64,000 nucleotides of DNA from Rothia amarae (GTDB taxonomy: Bacteria; Actinomycetota; Actinomycetes; Actinomycetales; Micrococcaceae): assembly GCF_014705945.2 (NCBI RefSeq), contig NZ_CP061538.1, positions 992,001 to 1,056,000 on the forward strand, given 5' to 3'. The translations under genes and the position numbers were made by a program. The notes beneath the pieces were generated by a model. It made no database searches. It was not told the DNA's origin and saw only the letters and a list, made by a program, of their open reading frames with translations. Numbering within the stretch: position 1 is the first letter of the stretch; every line of letters starts with the position of its first letter. Below, piece after piece: positions 20,153 to 29,196 of this stretch.

Positions 20153-20784
20153 TGCCTGCCAAAGTTGTTCTTGCCTCGCATAACCAGGGTAAGCTGCGCG
20201 AGCTCCGTGACATTTTACGCGGACAAATTCCAGGTCTGAACGTAGATACTGACGTGGTCGATGCCACTGCGGTCAACGCCCCCGACGTAGTGGAGGACGG
20301 CGTTACCTTTGCCGAAAACTCCTTCAAAAAGGCGAGGGCAGTATCTGCTGCTACCGGGTTGATTGCTATTGCCGATGATTCTGGGCTTGCAGTTGATGTG
20401 CTCGGAGGAGCTCCGGGGATTTTCTCCGCTCGCTGGGCTGGGAACCACGGTGATGATGCGGCAAATATTAATTTGCTCCTGGCACAGCTTTCAGACATTG
20501 ACGACAGCCACCGCCGGGCAAAATTCTGCTGCGCAGCAACAATGGTGACCCCAGACGGAACCGAAGCTGTGGAATACGGGGAGTTGCCCGGCCGACTCTT
20601 GCGCCAGCCCGCCGGCAAAGGCGGCTTCGGTTATGACCCCATTTTGGCTCCATCGGAGCTCACGGAGGAGTATGCTGGAAAATCATGTGCTGAAATACCG
20701 GCAGAAGTGAAGAATTCTATGAGCCACCGCGCTCGTGCGTTCACCGCTTTAATCCCGCATCTTCGCCAGGCACTTGAATCGTAA
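20152..20784 (+). CDS. rdgB: XTP/dITP pyrophosphatase (RdgB/HAM1)
   Basis: The enzyme removes non-canonical purine nucleotides (ITP, XTP, dITP). The 210-residue product has LASHNQGKLRELRDIL (substrate-binding S/T-N-x-x-K), the metal-binding IADDSGLAVDVLGGAPGIFS, the GKGGFGYDPIL motif and the MSHRARA ending. It is translationally coupled to rph; rph-rdgB pairs are common in bacteria. Confidence 0.97.
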   Translation: MPAKVVLASHNQGKLRELRDILRGQIPGLNVDTDVVDATAVNAPDVVEDGVTFAENSFKKARAVSAATGLIAIADDSGLAVDVLGGAPGIFSARWAGNHGDDAANINLLLAQLSDIDDSHRRAKFCCAATMVTPDGTEAVEYGELPGRLLRQPAGKGGFGYDPILAPSELTEEYAGKSCAEIPAEVKNSMSHRARAFTALIPHLRQALES

Positions 20785-20869
20785 ACCGCAAGGTGGCGCC
20801 TGACCGGTGCTGCCTGTGGGACTTTCCACAACGTCGTGAGAGTTCTTATTATTTGGGGTTGAGAAAACC

Positions 20870-21733
20870 ATGCATCGAGCTCACCTAGACCAAGCCAATT
20901 TTGCGCCTGTGGTGGATGCCGTTATGCGTCAAGCGGGTCTCAACGTTGCCCGCGACCGATGGGACGTGCGCCGAGGAGGGTCAGCCCACTTCGTCATTAA
21001 CATGGAGGGGCGACTGAGCGTCCGCGTTGCTAAGACTCCTGACTCTGGGGCTAAAGTGGCCAGGCGTACGGAAACACTTCGTCGATTACCCACAGGTCTT
21101 TCTTTTGCTGTGCCTCGTCCGATTACTCGAACCATTACGCGCAATGGAATGACGGCGGTGGGGCTGCACTGGATCAAGGGTGAACCAAAGAATCCGGGCC
21201 CGGCTTCGCCAAAAGCTCTATCGCATATGCTTCGAGATTTACACTCGATTGATTACACCGGTATGGAGCCTTACCTGGATCAGCCGCATTGTCACTGGGG
21301 CGGTCAGGATTGGGTCGGGACACTCCAAGATGAGGTGGTTCCTCAGCTGTTGCGGAGCAACCGCCCATACGCTCACAAGATTATTGAGAACGTTTTAGAG
21401 CTGGAGCCAATGAAACCTCGGCTGATTCACAATGATTTAGCCGGTCACAATATCCTGTGGAACGGTGACCGGTTGGTGGGCTTGATTGATTGGGATCACG
21501 CATGCATAGCTGATCCCGCTTATGACTGGGCTTCGCTGGGAAACTGGTATGGCTGGGATTCGCTCAAGAAATCATTGAGTTCTGTTGAGCTAGAGAGAGC
21601 CAAAACTATCTCGCGCAAATTAGCCTTAGAAGCTGTCGCTTATTCTATGCATAATGGCATGGGCGGGGCGATTGTGCGGTTGGCTGTGGAACGAGCCGAT
21701 AACTGGCTGATGGATCACCGCGAAGAAATCTAA
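20870..21733 (+). CDS. Aminoglycoside phosphotransferase-fold (APH) family protein
   Basis: The 287-residue product has a kinase-like fold with VPRPITRTI as hinge-side strand, the catalytic loop LIHNDLAGHNILW (H-N-D-L with Asp base and Asn) and the metal motif LVGLIDWDHACIADPAYDWASL. The family phosphorylates aminoglycosides, choline, homoserine or sugars; nothing here points to antibiotic resistance. The stop shares bases 21730-21733 with the stop of the convergent gene. Confidence 0.88.
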   Translation: MHRAHLDQANFAPVVDAVMRQAGLNVARDRWDVRRGGSAHFVINMEGRLSVRVAKTPDSGAKVARRTETLRRLPTGLSFAVPRPITRTITRNGMTAVGLHWIKGEPKNPGPASPKALSHMLRDLHSIDYTGMEPYLDQPHCHWGGQDWVGTLQDEVVPQLLRSNRPYAHKIIENVLELEPMKPRLIHNDLAGHNILWNGDRLVGLIDWDHACIADPAYDWASLGNWYGWDSLKKSLSSVELERAKTISRKLALEAVAYSMHNGMGGAIVRLAVERADNWLMDHREEI

Positions 21734-22761
21734 GCTGCTAAGGAACTGGCTCCCACTTGAGTGAAGAAATTCTCCAGTACACTGTGAATTGCTGGATGGT
21801 TGGGCTCTACCTGTTCTGAAGCTGAGAAGGCTTGATGTGGGCGGGCGATGCTGGCGAAGAAAGTCGCCAGCAGACGAGCGCGCACAGTACCAGTGGGAAT
21901 AGCTTGAGTGGATTGCTTCGAATCCGGTATTTCAGAGGTACTCAACATAGAAAAAGCCAGGATGATGGATTCCTTCAGTATCGCACCGGCAGTATTGACT
22001 GGGGCTGAGCTATCTTGAATCCGAACCTCCGAGGGAGAATTGAGAGCATCTCGCAGAATCTTCTCAATCTCTTCTCCACGGCCAGGGAGCTGGGGAAGCG
22101 GCAACCGGACGAACCAATCCGCGGCTGCCTCCAACGCCTGGCTTAGAAGTCCATCTTCGGAGCGCTGCTGACCATCAGTGACGCCCGCCAGGAGCGAGCG
22201 CACCAGAAGAGCGACTGCAACTGCACTGAATATTTCTTGCTCATGACCGTGGGTCAAGGCCGCTGCGCGAGCGGTCAATACCGCTACGGTGGTGGGATCC
22301 TCCACCGGTAGAAAGCCCATCATGGCTGAGCGAACGAGCGATCCGCCGTCCTGTGCCTCAGCATTGATGTTCTTCTCCAGGAGCTGCATGTCGTTCTGGT
22401 TCAGTGCTTTCATGATGGTCGCATCGATGTGGCCGCTACAGCTGTGCGGAGTCAGGGAGTCGATTGCCCGATCTAAGGCAAAAGGTGCGCCGTCGGGGGA
22501 GATACTGTGAACCGTGCGAATCATGCGCAAAAGCGCAAGCCAGATACACGCGGTTTCATCGGCGGCTACACCCTCGTTGTTCCATTCTAAGACTTCGTTG
22601 AGCCCATCTAGCTGATACAGCGCAAACCAGGTTTCATCGGAGGGGATTTTGCTCTGATGCAGCGCCGCATCCGCGCTCGCTAGTGCATCAAGCGACGCCG
22701 AGCAAGCCTGGGCGAAAGCGGGGTGGGTGATTTGAGGTGCGGGCTGAAAAGTCGAAGTCAT
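21730..22761 (-). CDS. Degenerate ADP-ribosylglycohydrolase (DraG/ARH-like) homologue
   Basis: The 343-residue product carries the core of the ADP-ribosylglycohydrolase family: DGGSLVRSAMMGFLPVEDP (residues 138-156, family G-N-G-S-L-M-R) and AALTHGHEQ (167-175), then a VAVALLVRSLLAG helix. The metal-binding motifs are altered: the first, T-D-D-T in active enzymes, reads A-D-E-T (67-70), and the last, D-T-D-T-x-G-A-I, reads P-V-N-T-A-G-A-I (254-261). It is thus probably a non-catalytic or changed relative; that is inference. The start is ATG, six bases after TAAGAT, only 35 bases from the divergent sbcD start. Confidence 0.65.
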   Translation of the reverse strand: MTSTFQPAPQITHPAFAQACSASLDALASADAALHQSKIPSDETWFALYQLDGLNEVLEWNNEGVAADETACIWLALLRMIRTVHSISPDGAPFALDRAIDSLTPHSCSGHIDATIMKALNQNDMQLLEKNINAEAQDGGSLVRSAMMGFLPVEDPTTVAVLTARAAALTHGHEQEIFSAVAVALLVRSLLAGVTDGQQRSEDGLLSQALEAAADWFVRLPLPQLPGRGEEIEKILRDALNSPSEVRIQDSSAPVNTAGAILKESIILAFSMLSTSEIPDSKQSTQAIPTGTVRARLLATFFASIARPHQAFSASEQVEPNHPAIHSVLENFFTQVGASSLAA

Positions 22762-22767
22762 GCACCT

Positions 22768-22790
22768 ATCTTATCTTTTTGGCATAGATT
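22768..22790. promoter_or_regulatory. Back-to-back leaderless promoters for the DraG-like gene and sbcD
   Basis: TAAGAT on the minus strand (22768-22773) lies six bases before the ATG at 22761. TAGATT on the plus strand (22785-22790) lies six bases before the ATG at 22797. The two -10 boxes face away from each other within 35 bases, and the -35 region of each falls on the other promoter, so the two genes cannot easily be transcribed at once. Confidence 0.45.
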
Positions 22791-22796
22791 AGAACT

Positions 22797-23948
22797 ATGC
22801 GTATTTTGCACACCTCTGATTGGCACCTGGGCAGATCTTTTCATGGGCTGTCTCTGCATGACATCAGCGAGAAGTTCTTGATGGAGTTAGTAGAAACCGT
22901 GAAAGAGAAAAATATCGATGCGGTCTTGGTGAGCGGTGATGTTTATGATCAGGCGCAACCGCGTACCGAAACCATTGAATTGCTTTCCGCAACCCTTGAA
23001 GAATTGAGCGAGCTGGGGTGCGCGGTGGTGCTCAGTAGCGGCAACCATGATTCGGCTGCGCGGCTAGGCTTTGCCTCTAAACTCCTGGCGCGGCAGCGGG
23101 TATTTTTTCAAACAGAGGTGGAGCAAAGTAACGAGCCCGTGCTTCTCGAAAAAGGCGGGGTAAGCGTTGCAATTTTTGCCGCTCCCTATCTTGAACCGCG
23201 GTCAATGGGCAGACGGCTTGGCGTCGCCCCTACTCACCGCGATGTCCTAGAACATACCTTCAACGCTGCCCGGCAGCGCAAGGAAGAGTTGCCGCAGGAT
23301 ACCGTTAGCATCGCTATGGCTCATTGCTTTGCCAGCGGATCTCAACCGACCGAATCGGAACGAAATATCGCCGTCGGAGGTATTGAGACCGTAGATTTTC
23401 AGGTGTTCAGGGATTTTGACTACGTTGCTCTAGGCCATATTCATGGTAAGCAAAAGCTAACCGATACTATCCGTTACTCCGGCTCACCTTTGGCTTTCTC
23501 TTTCTCTGAGGAAAACCACCGCAAGGGCGCTTGGCTACTCGATATTGAGACCGAGGGCATCGTAGAGATTTCTGAAGTTATCTGGAAAAACAAGCTTTCT
23601 CTGAAAACGCTGCGGGGTACGTTGGCTGAGCTATGCACGGAGAAGACCTACACCCCCTTTGAGCAATCCATTTGTCGGATTTATATCACTGACGACGTGC
23701 GACCTTTAGGTGCTCTCGAAAAACTTCGGGAACGGTTTGAGACGGTAGCGGAACTATATTTTGATCCGGCGCATCCAGCACAGAGAGATACCCGCGCCTA
23801 TGCGCAGCGAGTTTCGCAGACCATGAATATCGAAGAAGTCTGTACTGACTTTTTCGGACACGTTCGCGGTAGCGAACTCACACCCGATGAAGTGTCCTAT
23901 GTGCACGACGTGTGCACGGCTGTAGAAGCAGAGGAAGTTTCCGCATGA
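22797..23948 (+). CDS. sbcD: DNA repair exonuclease subunit SbcD
   Basis: SbcD is the Mre11-like nuclease of the SbcCD complex, which opens hairpins and protein-blocked DNA ends. The 383-residue product contains the phosphoesterase motifs in order: RILHTSDWHLGR, LVSGDVYDQA, LSSGNHDS, MAHCFASGS and ALGHIHGKQK. A capping domain follows to residue 383. It overlaps sbcC by ATGA, so the two subunits are co-translated. No Shine-Dalgarno precedes the start. Confidence 0.97.
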   Translation: MRILHTSDWHLGRSFHGLSLHDISEKFLMELVETVKEKNIDAVLVSGDVYDQAQPRTETIELLSATLEELSELGCAVVLSSGNHDSAARLGFASKLLARQRVFFQTEVEQSNEPVLLEKGGVSVAIFAAPYLEPRSMGRRLGVAPTHRDVLEHTFNAARQRKEELPQDTVSIAMAHCFASGSQPTESERNIAVGGIETVDFQVFRDFDYVALGHIHGKQKLTDTIRYSGSPLAFSFSEENHRKGAWLLDIETEGIVEISEVIWKNKLSLKTLRGTLAELCTEKTYTPFEQSICRIYITDDVRPLGALEKLRERFETVAELYFDPAHPAQRDTRAYAQRVSQTMNIEEVCTDFFGHVRGSELTPDEVSYVHDVCTAVEAEEVSA

Positions 23949-26900
23949 GAATCCACCACCTGAGGTTGACCGCTTATGGTCCCTTTCCCCATACCGTCGA
24001 TATTGATTTCGAAGAACTCAATCAGGCTGGAATTTTCTTGCTTAATGGCCCTACCGGTTCGGGAAAATCCTCCATTTTGGATGCCATTTGTTTCGCTCTT
24101 TATGGCACTACTTCGCTAGCTCGCCCAGAGCTCAAGAGCCACTTTGCTGCAGATGGTGTGGAACCGCGCGTCGAACTTGAATGCACCATCGGTTCAGCTC
24201 ACCTGCGTATTGAGCGCTCGCCCAAGTGGGAGCGCCCCAAAAAGCGGGGTACAGGAACGCTTACCCAACAGGCCAAAGTGCTTGTGGAGCGTGAAAACCC
24301 CGAGCAGCCCGGGCAGTGGGAAACAAAGGCAGAGCGAAACGATGAGGCAGGGAAATACATCACTGAACTCATCGGGTTGAATCGTGAGCAATTTACTCAG
24401 GTTATGCTGTTACCCCAAGGCGAATTTGCCCGGTTCCTGACCAGTAAATCGGCTGATCGAGAAGAACTACTCAAACGGTTGTTCCCCACTGCTACCTTTG
24501 AGCGGGTACAGCAGGAACTTATTCGGCGAGCAAAAGAGAGCGGGTTGAAGGCGGAGAGGGCTCTGCACGATGTAGAGAAAATTGCTGATCGCTCGGAGCA
24601 AACCTTAGAAAGCTCTGCCTTAGATGATGTGAAAGAGCGGTTCGAAAGCCAACTGGCGCCGGTAGCGCAGGAACAAGACAAAGCGCGTTTGACAGACTTG
24701 CTGTTGGAGGAAATTTCCACAGAGTACTCTGACCAGGGGCAGAACCCGACGTTGGGGGAGGAGCTGGCTGCATCTGAACACCGAATTGAACAGGCGCTAG
24801 ATGTGGTGCGCACGGCCCATGGGCTCTCTATAGAAAAGGTGAACACACTTCGCACTGAAGTGCAACGACTCAACGAATCCAAGAGACAGTGGGAAATTTT
24901 CGAAGAACTCAGCGCTTCACTCAAACGTCTCAAGAGCCAGGAGGAAGGTTTCAAGCAGAAGCGCCATAAGGTGAAACGCGCGCACGCTGCAGTGCAGATT
25001 TTGCCGCTCTTTGATGCAGCAAACCAAGCAGAGAAGAAGAGAATTCAGGCGGAAAATCATTTCGCACAAGCTCAAGCACCCCTTCTCCACGAAATGCAGC
25101 TTAACCCCTGGCTCAAAACGCTTCCCGCGCAGTCAACAGGAGAAAAGCTGCACTCGGTAGCAAATGAGGTTTTCACTCCGGATACTTCTGCCGAACTCGA
25201 AACGCTCTATGACGATATCAAACAGCGAGCGGGGTTCACCGAACAGCTGATAGAACGGGAAAAGAAGCTTCAACAGGGTGAAGAGCAAGTTCTTCAACTG
25301 CAAGCGCGCCGGAACGACCATGAAAAGCAAGTTCAAGTATTAGAGCAACAAGCAGAACAATCAGCGCAAAAACTTGCCACGTTCGAAAAAGAGCAAGAGA
25401 GTCTCCATCGGGCAGAAATTGAACTCGCCGAATTCACCGGAGCCTTCGACCGCACTCAAAAAGTAGTAGAACTTTCACGGCAGCTAGACGAGCATCTCAA
25501 AAAGCTAGAGCGCAAAGTTGTACAAGCCCAAGTCGCCGAACAAAACAGGCAAAAGCTGGCGCACCACGCGGAAGCGCTTCAAAATCTTCGCTACGCACAA
25601 GCAGCTCAATCCTTAGCAAACCAACTCGAAGACAACCAACCATGCCCCGTCTGTGGTTCTTGCCAGCACCCACGTCCTGCTGCAGGAGAGGTCACACAAG
25701 AACTGGTCGAAGAATCAGAGGTCAAGAATGCCCGAGTCGCGCGAAATGCTGCAGAAGTAGAAGCCCAAGAAACCCAAACTCAACTCACCGCCGCCCGGGC
25801 CACAGCAGAAAATCTCCAAGAGGTGGGTGCTATCGACGTCGAACAAGCCCTCGACAACTTCAATAAGGCACAAGCACGTTTAGAAGAACTAAAGCACCGT
25901 GTCCACCGTGCTACCGAACTCAAAAACGCAGCAACAAAGCTGAAGGACCAACAAGAGTCCACCGCCCAACAGATGCGACAGAAGACACTTGAAATTTCCC
26001 GTCTCGAATCAGAAATAAAGGTACTCCAAGAACAACATCAGTTAGAACGAACCCACCTTGAAACTCATCGCACCGAATTATCTTGGGCAAACACTCTGCG
26101 CAGCCTTCAACGGCTACTGCCTCTGCTCAAAAACTTCCAAAAAACAGGAAATGACTATGTGCACGCTCACCAGGTAGAAGTCGATCAACAAACGCTTTCC
26201 CAGGCAAAATTACAGGACTCAATCTTCACAGGGGAGTCAGAAATCCGGGAAAGCGCCCTGTCCGCGGCAACTCTGACCCAGCTCGAAGAAGAAATCACCA
26301 CCTATAGCAACACACTCAGTGGTATCCAAGCACGACTAGATACCCCAGCACAACAAGACATCAAAGAAAACAAAGAAATGGGGATGCAGCCCCCCACCGC
26401 TGAAGAATGCGAGCTCCTCACCGAACAACTCGAAAAAACCCAGCACATCGGCGAACAATTCATCCGCTGGGAAACGCAACTCGCCAGTGCCCACCATAGT
26501 TTTCAGCAACTGCGGGCAGAACATACGCGTATCACGGCCCGCAACGAAAAGCTCATTGAGACCGCTCAGATGCACCGCCGTCTTGCCGATATTGCAGCAG
26601 GCAATACAACCGATAACCGTCTTGCTATGTCTCTCACCACCTTTGTGCTGGCAGCGCAACTGGAGGAGGTAGCGCTCGCAGCCACCTTGCATCTGGAAAG
26701 CATGACGCATGGCCGCTTCAAGCTGCGCCACACCGATGCCAAAACAGGGCGGGGCAAATCTGGTCTAGAAATCGCCGTTTTCGATAGCTGGCTTGCGAGA
26801 GAACGCACTCCCGCTACCCTCTCCGGTGGCGAGACTTTCATGGCCTCATTGGCGCTCGCACTGGGGCTGGCGGACGTCGTCCAACAGCGCAACGGCGGTA

Positions 26901-27112
26901 TCGAAATTGATACGCTATTTGTAGACGAAGGATTCGGTACGCTCGATGAATCCACACTGGAAGAAGTGATGGGTACACTCGATAATTTGCGAGAAGGTGG
27001 CCGCGTGATTGGTCTCATTTCGCACGTGGCTGAGATGAAGAATCGAATTCCCTTGCATATTACGCTCAGTACCTCACCGGAAGGATCAACCCTTGAAACA
27101 CCTCGCCCGTGA
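23945..27112 (+). CDS. sbcC: DNA repair ATPase subunit SbcC
   Basis: SbcC is the Rad50-like SMC ATPase partner of SbcD. The 1055-residue product has Walker A NGPTGSGKSSILDAI near residues 35-48, the Q-loop MLLPQGEFARFL, long coiled coils with a zinc hook CPVC at about residue 565, the signature LSGGETFMASLALALGLADV and Walker B DTLFVDEGFGTLDE. ATG 23945 is chosen: it overlaps the sbcD stop and gives MRIHHLRLTAYGPF, the usual start; an upstream in-frame GTG would add only 11 unlikely residues. Confidence 0.97.
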   Translation: MRIHHLRLTAYGPFPHTVDIDFEELNQAGIFLLNGPTGSGKSSILDAICFALYGTTSLARPELKSHFAADGVEPRVELECTIGSAHLRIERSPKWERPKKRGTGTLTQQAKVLVERENPEQPGQWETKAERNDEAGKYITELIGLNREQFTQVMLLPQGEFARFLTSKSADREELLKRLFPTATFERVQQELIRRAKESGLKAERALHDVEKIADRSEQTLESSALDDVKERFESQLAPVAQEQDKARLTDLLLEEISTEYSDQGQNPTLGEELAASEHRIEQALDVVRTAHGLSIEKVNTLRTEVQRLNESKRQWEIFEELSASLKRLKSQEEGFKQKRHKVKRAHAAVQILPLFDAANQAEKKRIQAENHFAQAQAPLLHEMQLNPWLKTLPAQSTGEKLHSVANEVFTPDTSAELETLYDDIKQRAGFTEQLIEREKKLQQGEEQVLQLQARRNDHEKQVQVLEQQAEQSAQKLATFEKEQESLHRAEIELAEFTGAFDRTQKVVELSRQLDEHLKKLERKVVQAQVAEQNRQKLAHHAEALQNLRYAQAAQSLANQLEDNQPCPVCGSCQHPRPAAGEVTQELVEESEVKNARVARNAAEVEAQETQTQLTAARATAENLQEVGAIDVEQALDNFNKAQARLEELKHRVHRATELKNAATKLKDQQESTAQQMRQKTLEISRLESEIKVLQEQHQLERTHLETHRTELSWANTLRSLQRLLPLLKNFQKTGNDYVHAHQVEVDQQTLSQAKLQDSIFTGESEIRESALSAATLTQLEEEITTYSNTLSGIQARLDTPAQQDIKENKEMGMQPPTAEECELLTEQLEKTQHIGEQFIRWETQLASAHHSFQQLRAEHTRITARNEKLIETAQMHRRLADIAAGNTTDNRLAMSLTTFVLAAQLEEVALAATLHLESMTHGRFKLRHTDAKTGRGKSGLEIAVFDSWLARERTPATLSGGETFMASLALALGLADVVQQRNGGIEIDTLFVDEGFGTLDESTLEEVMGTLDNLREGGRVIGLISHVAEMKNRIPLHITLSTSPEGSTLETPRP

Positions 27113-28472
27113 GATGACCTCAGATACTCGGCCTGCAGAATCCCCAGCTAATTCCGGCAGAAAAAGACGACGCAGTGAGAAGATTTGGCAAAAGACTCGG
27201 GCTATGCGGGAGCAACTGAGGGAGAGCTACCGCCCCGTTGATCGTCAACTTTTGGTCTTTTCTATTTTGATGCGTCTGCCGTCTTTCATGATTGCTCTGT
27301 CGGTGCTCCTGGTGATGGCACATCAAACGGGAGAAGTTTCACTGGGTGCCTATGCTGCAGGTCTGGTGGCGCTGAGCTCCGCAGCAACGCAACGAACCTA
27401 CCGCAATCTCTCTCGCAGGGTCGGGTACCGCCGAGTTCTGATGGTTGCAGCAACACTAAATATTCCAGCCGTGGCTTTCTTGATGATTCAGACCGGCAGG
27501 TTTACGACGTCAGGTGCTGGTGGATCAATTATTTTGTTGCTTCTGGCTGCCCTTCTTGCTGGTCTCACGACCGCCCCTCTAGGTTCGATTATGCGTTTGT
27601 TTTGGGGTGGTCAGTATAAGGAAGTCAAGTATCGCAACAACCTCATTTATGCTTCAGCGTTTGAATCAATCCTTGACGTGATAGCCCTACCGGTCGCTGC
27701 TGCGATTGTGGGTTTGGTGTCCATTTTAGGTGGCGTTCAATCCTCCCTGTTCGCCGTCATCGTCATCAACGTGGTGGGCATGATGTTCGTGTTATGGAAG
27801 CCATCAGCGCTGAACCCCCAATCATTAGGTTCTGAAACTTCCGAACCGCGCGTGGAAGATTTAGGAAAAGACAGCCAGCAACTGGGCTGGTTGCCGATGT
27901 TGGGGGCAACTTTTCTAGGTATCGCCATCGGGGCAACGCAGTCCGCATTAGTGATTCGGGCAGTACAAACTGAAACCCTAGAAACCGTAGGTATCTATCT
28001 GGGGATTATGGGAGTTGCAGGGGCTGTGACCTGCCTTTTCCTGGTGGGAAACCTTCAACGGTTTGCCACATGGGAAGGCTGGTTACTGATTTCCGGCTTA
28101 TTGGTGATGGCAACTCTGACACTCTCGTTACCGCGTGCGGTTTTCTGGACGATTTTCGTGCTCATCTTCTTTGGCTGCGCTATCGGTGCTGCCCTGATGT
28201 GTATGGACACGATTATTACCAGGCTCTCTGCCCGGGGAAACATCGTCTTGGCCCATTCCAGCACTCAATCCACATACATCGGTGGACTAGCTCTGGGGTA
28301 CGTATGGGCAGTGCCGATGAGCAATATGACAGGTCAATCGGCGTCTCTACTGGTTCCACTTGTTGCTGCCACTCTGTTCTTTTGCACCGGGCAACTCTTT
28401 GGCTTCCAATGGAGGCGGCGTTATGAAGAGAGACTGCATCTTCTCCAGCTGGAGAGGCCTAAGAATAAATAA
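27093..28472 (+). CDS. Major facilitator superfamily permease
   Basis: The 459-residue product has a basic N-terminal tail and about 12 membrane segments, for example ILMRLPSFMIALSVLLVMA first and PLVAATLFFCTGQLFGF last. It is an MFS-type secondary transporter of unknown substrate. The start is TTG 27093, eight bases after GGAAGGA inside sbcC; the in-frame ATG at 27114 lacks a ribosome site. Translation is thus coupled to sbcC. Confidence 0.85.
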   Translation: MKHLAREMTSDTRPAESPANSGRKRRRSEKIWQKTRAMREQLRESYRPVDRQLLVFSILMRLPSFMIALSVLLVMAHQTGEVSLGAYAAGLVALSSAATQRTYRNLSRRVGYRRVLMVAATLNIPAVAFLMIQTGRFTTSGAGGSIILLLLAALLAGLTTAPLGSIMRLFWGGQYKEVKYRNNLIYASAFESILDVIALPVAAAIVGLVSILGGVQSSLFAVIVINVVGMMFVLWKPSALNPQSLGSETSEPRVEDLGKDSQQLGWLPMLGATFLGIAIGATQSALVIRAVQTETLETVGIYLGIMGVAGAVTCLFLVGNLQRFATWEGWLLISGLLVMATLTLSLPRAVFWTIFVLIFFGCAIGAALMCMDTIITRLSARGNIVLAHSSTQSTYIGGLALGYVWAVPMSNMTGQSASLLVPLVAATLFFCTGQLFGFQWRRRYEERLHLLQLERPKNK

Positions 28473-28521
28473 GAATAAGCAAGGAGCTCAGCACCATCGT
28501 GCTGAGCTCCTTGCTTATTCT
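28472..28521. terminator. Bidirectional terminator with 23-bp perfect stem
   Basis: Arms 28472-28494 and 28499-28521 are fully complementary around a four-base loop CATC. It lies between the convergent MFS and MBL genes. Each strand has T-rich ends (TTATTC with adjacent T/A). Confidence 0.85.
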
Positions 28522-28539
28522 CAAAGAAAACGCTGACGG

Positions 28540-29187
28540 TTAGTGACCGCGCTTGGTCCATTCTTCGACATCGCCGGCTTCTAGCCCGATTCCTGTTTCC
28601 TCACCATGACCGGTGAGAACCGCAGTGGAATCAGGCAACACCAGCAATTTTCCCGTAATCGAATTGAGGATAGTGGGGAAATCACTGAACGAGCGACCGG
28701 TTGCTCCGGGACCGCCCTGGAACAGCGTGTCTCCGCTGAAGACGACACCGTCAGAGTTCTCCCAGCTCAAATCTGGCGCGTAAAAACATACCGAGCCAGG
28801 GGAGTGACCGGGTGTCTCAAGCACTCGAAGTTCAGTATCACCAATGCTCAGAAGAGTTCCTTCGGCGAGATCTTCGTCAAAATCCCAGCTGGGGTACACC
28901 ATTTCCCAGAGTTGCCGATCTGCTGAATTGAGGTAGACCGGTGCTTCAAAACGGTCTGCGGCTTCTTTGGCTGAACCAATGTGGTCATCATGGGCGTGGG
29001 TAAGCAGAATCTTTTCAACGTTTCGACCGTCCACTGCTTTCGAAATTTTATCGACGTCGTGAGCGGGATCTATGATAATCACCGATTTCTCGTTGCCTAT
29101 AATCCAGACGTTATTTTCAACGTCCCAGGTTCCGCCATCGAGTGAAAAGGTTCCCGTCGTTACAACTTTTTCAATTTTTTCACTCAT
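28540..29187 (-). CDS. MBL-fold hydrolase next to mscR
   Basis: The 215-residue product has the metal site LLTHAHDDHIGSA (HxHxDH), then LETPGHSPGSVCFY, VFSGDTLFQGG and VLTGHGEETG. These are the ligands of glyoxalase II-like enzymes. It starts nine bases after mscR, with TAGGAGA as ribosome site, so both are one unit; the neighbour pair is common in mycothiol-producing bacteria. A thioester hydrolase acting on S-formylmycothiol is a reasonable guess, not shown by the sequence. Confidence 0.9.
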   Translation of the reverse strand: MSEKIEKVVTTGTFSLDGGTWDVENNVWIIGNEKSVIIIDPAHDVDKISKAVDGRNVEKILLTHAHDDHIGSAKEAADRFEAPVYLNSADRQLWEMVYPSWDFDEDLAEGTLLSIGDTELRVLETPGHSPGSVCFYAPDLSWENSDGVVFSGDTLFQGGPGATGRSFSDFPTILNSITGKLLVLPDSTAVLTGHGEETGIGLEAGDVEEWTKRGH

Positions 29188-29196
29188 TGTTGTCTC

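Noticed and set aside
20870-21733. Aminoglycoside resistance gene
   Set aside because: Only the general APH fold is visible; the family has many housekeeping members, so resistance is not claimed.
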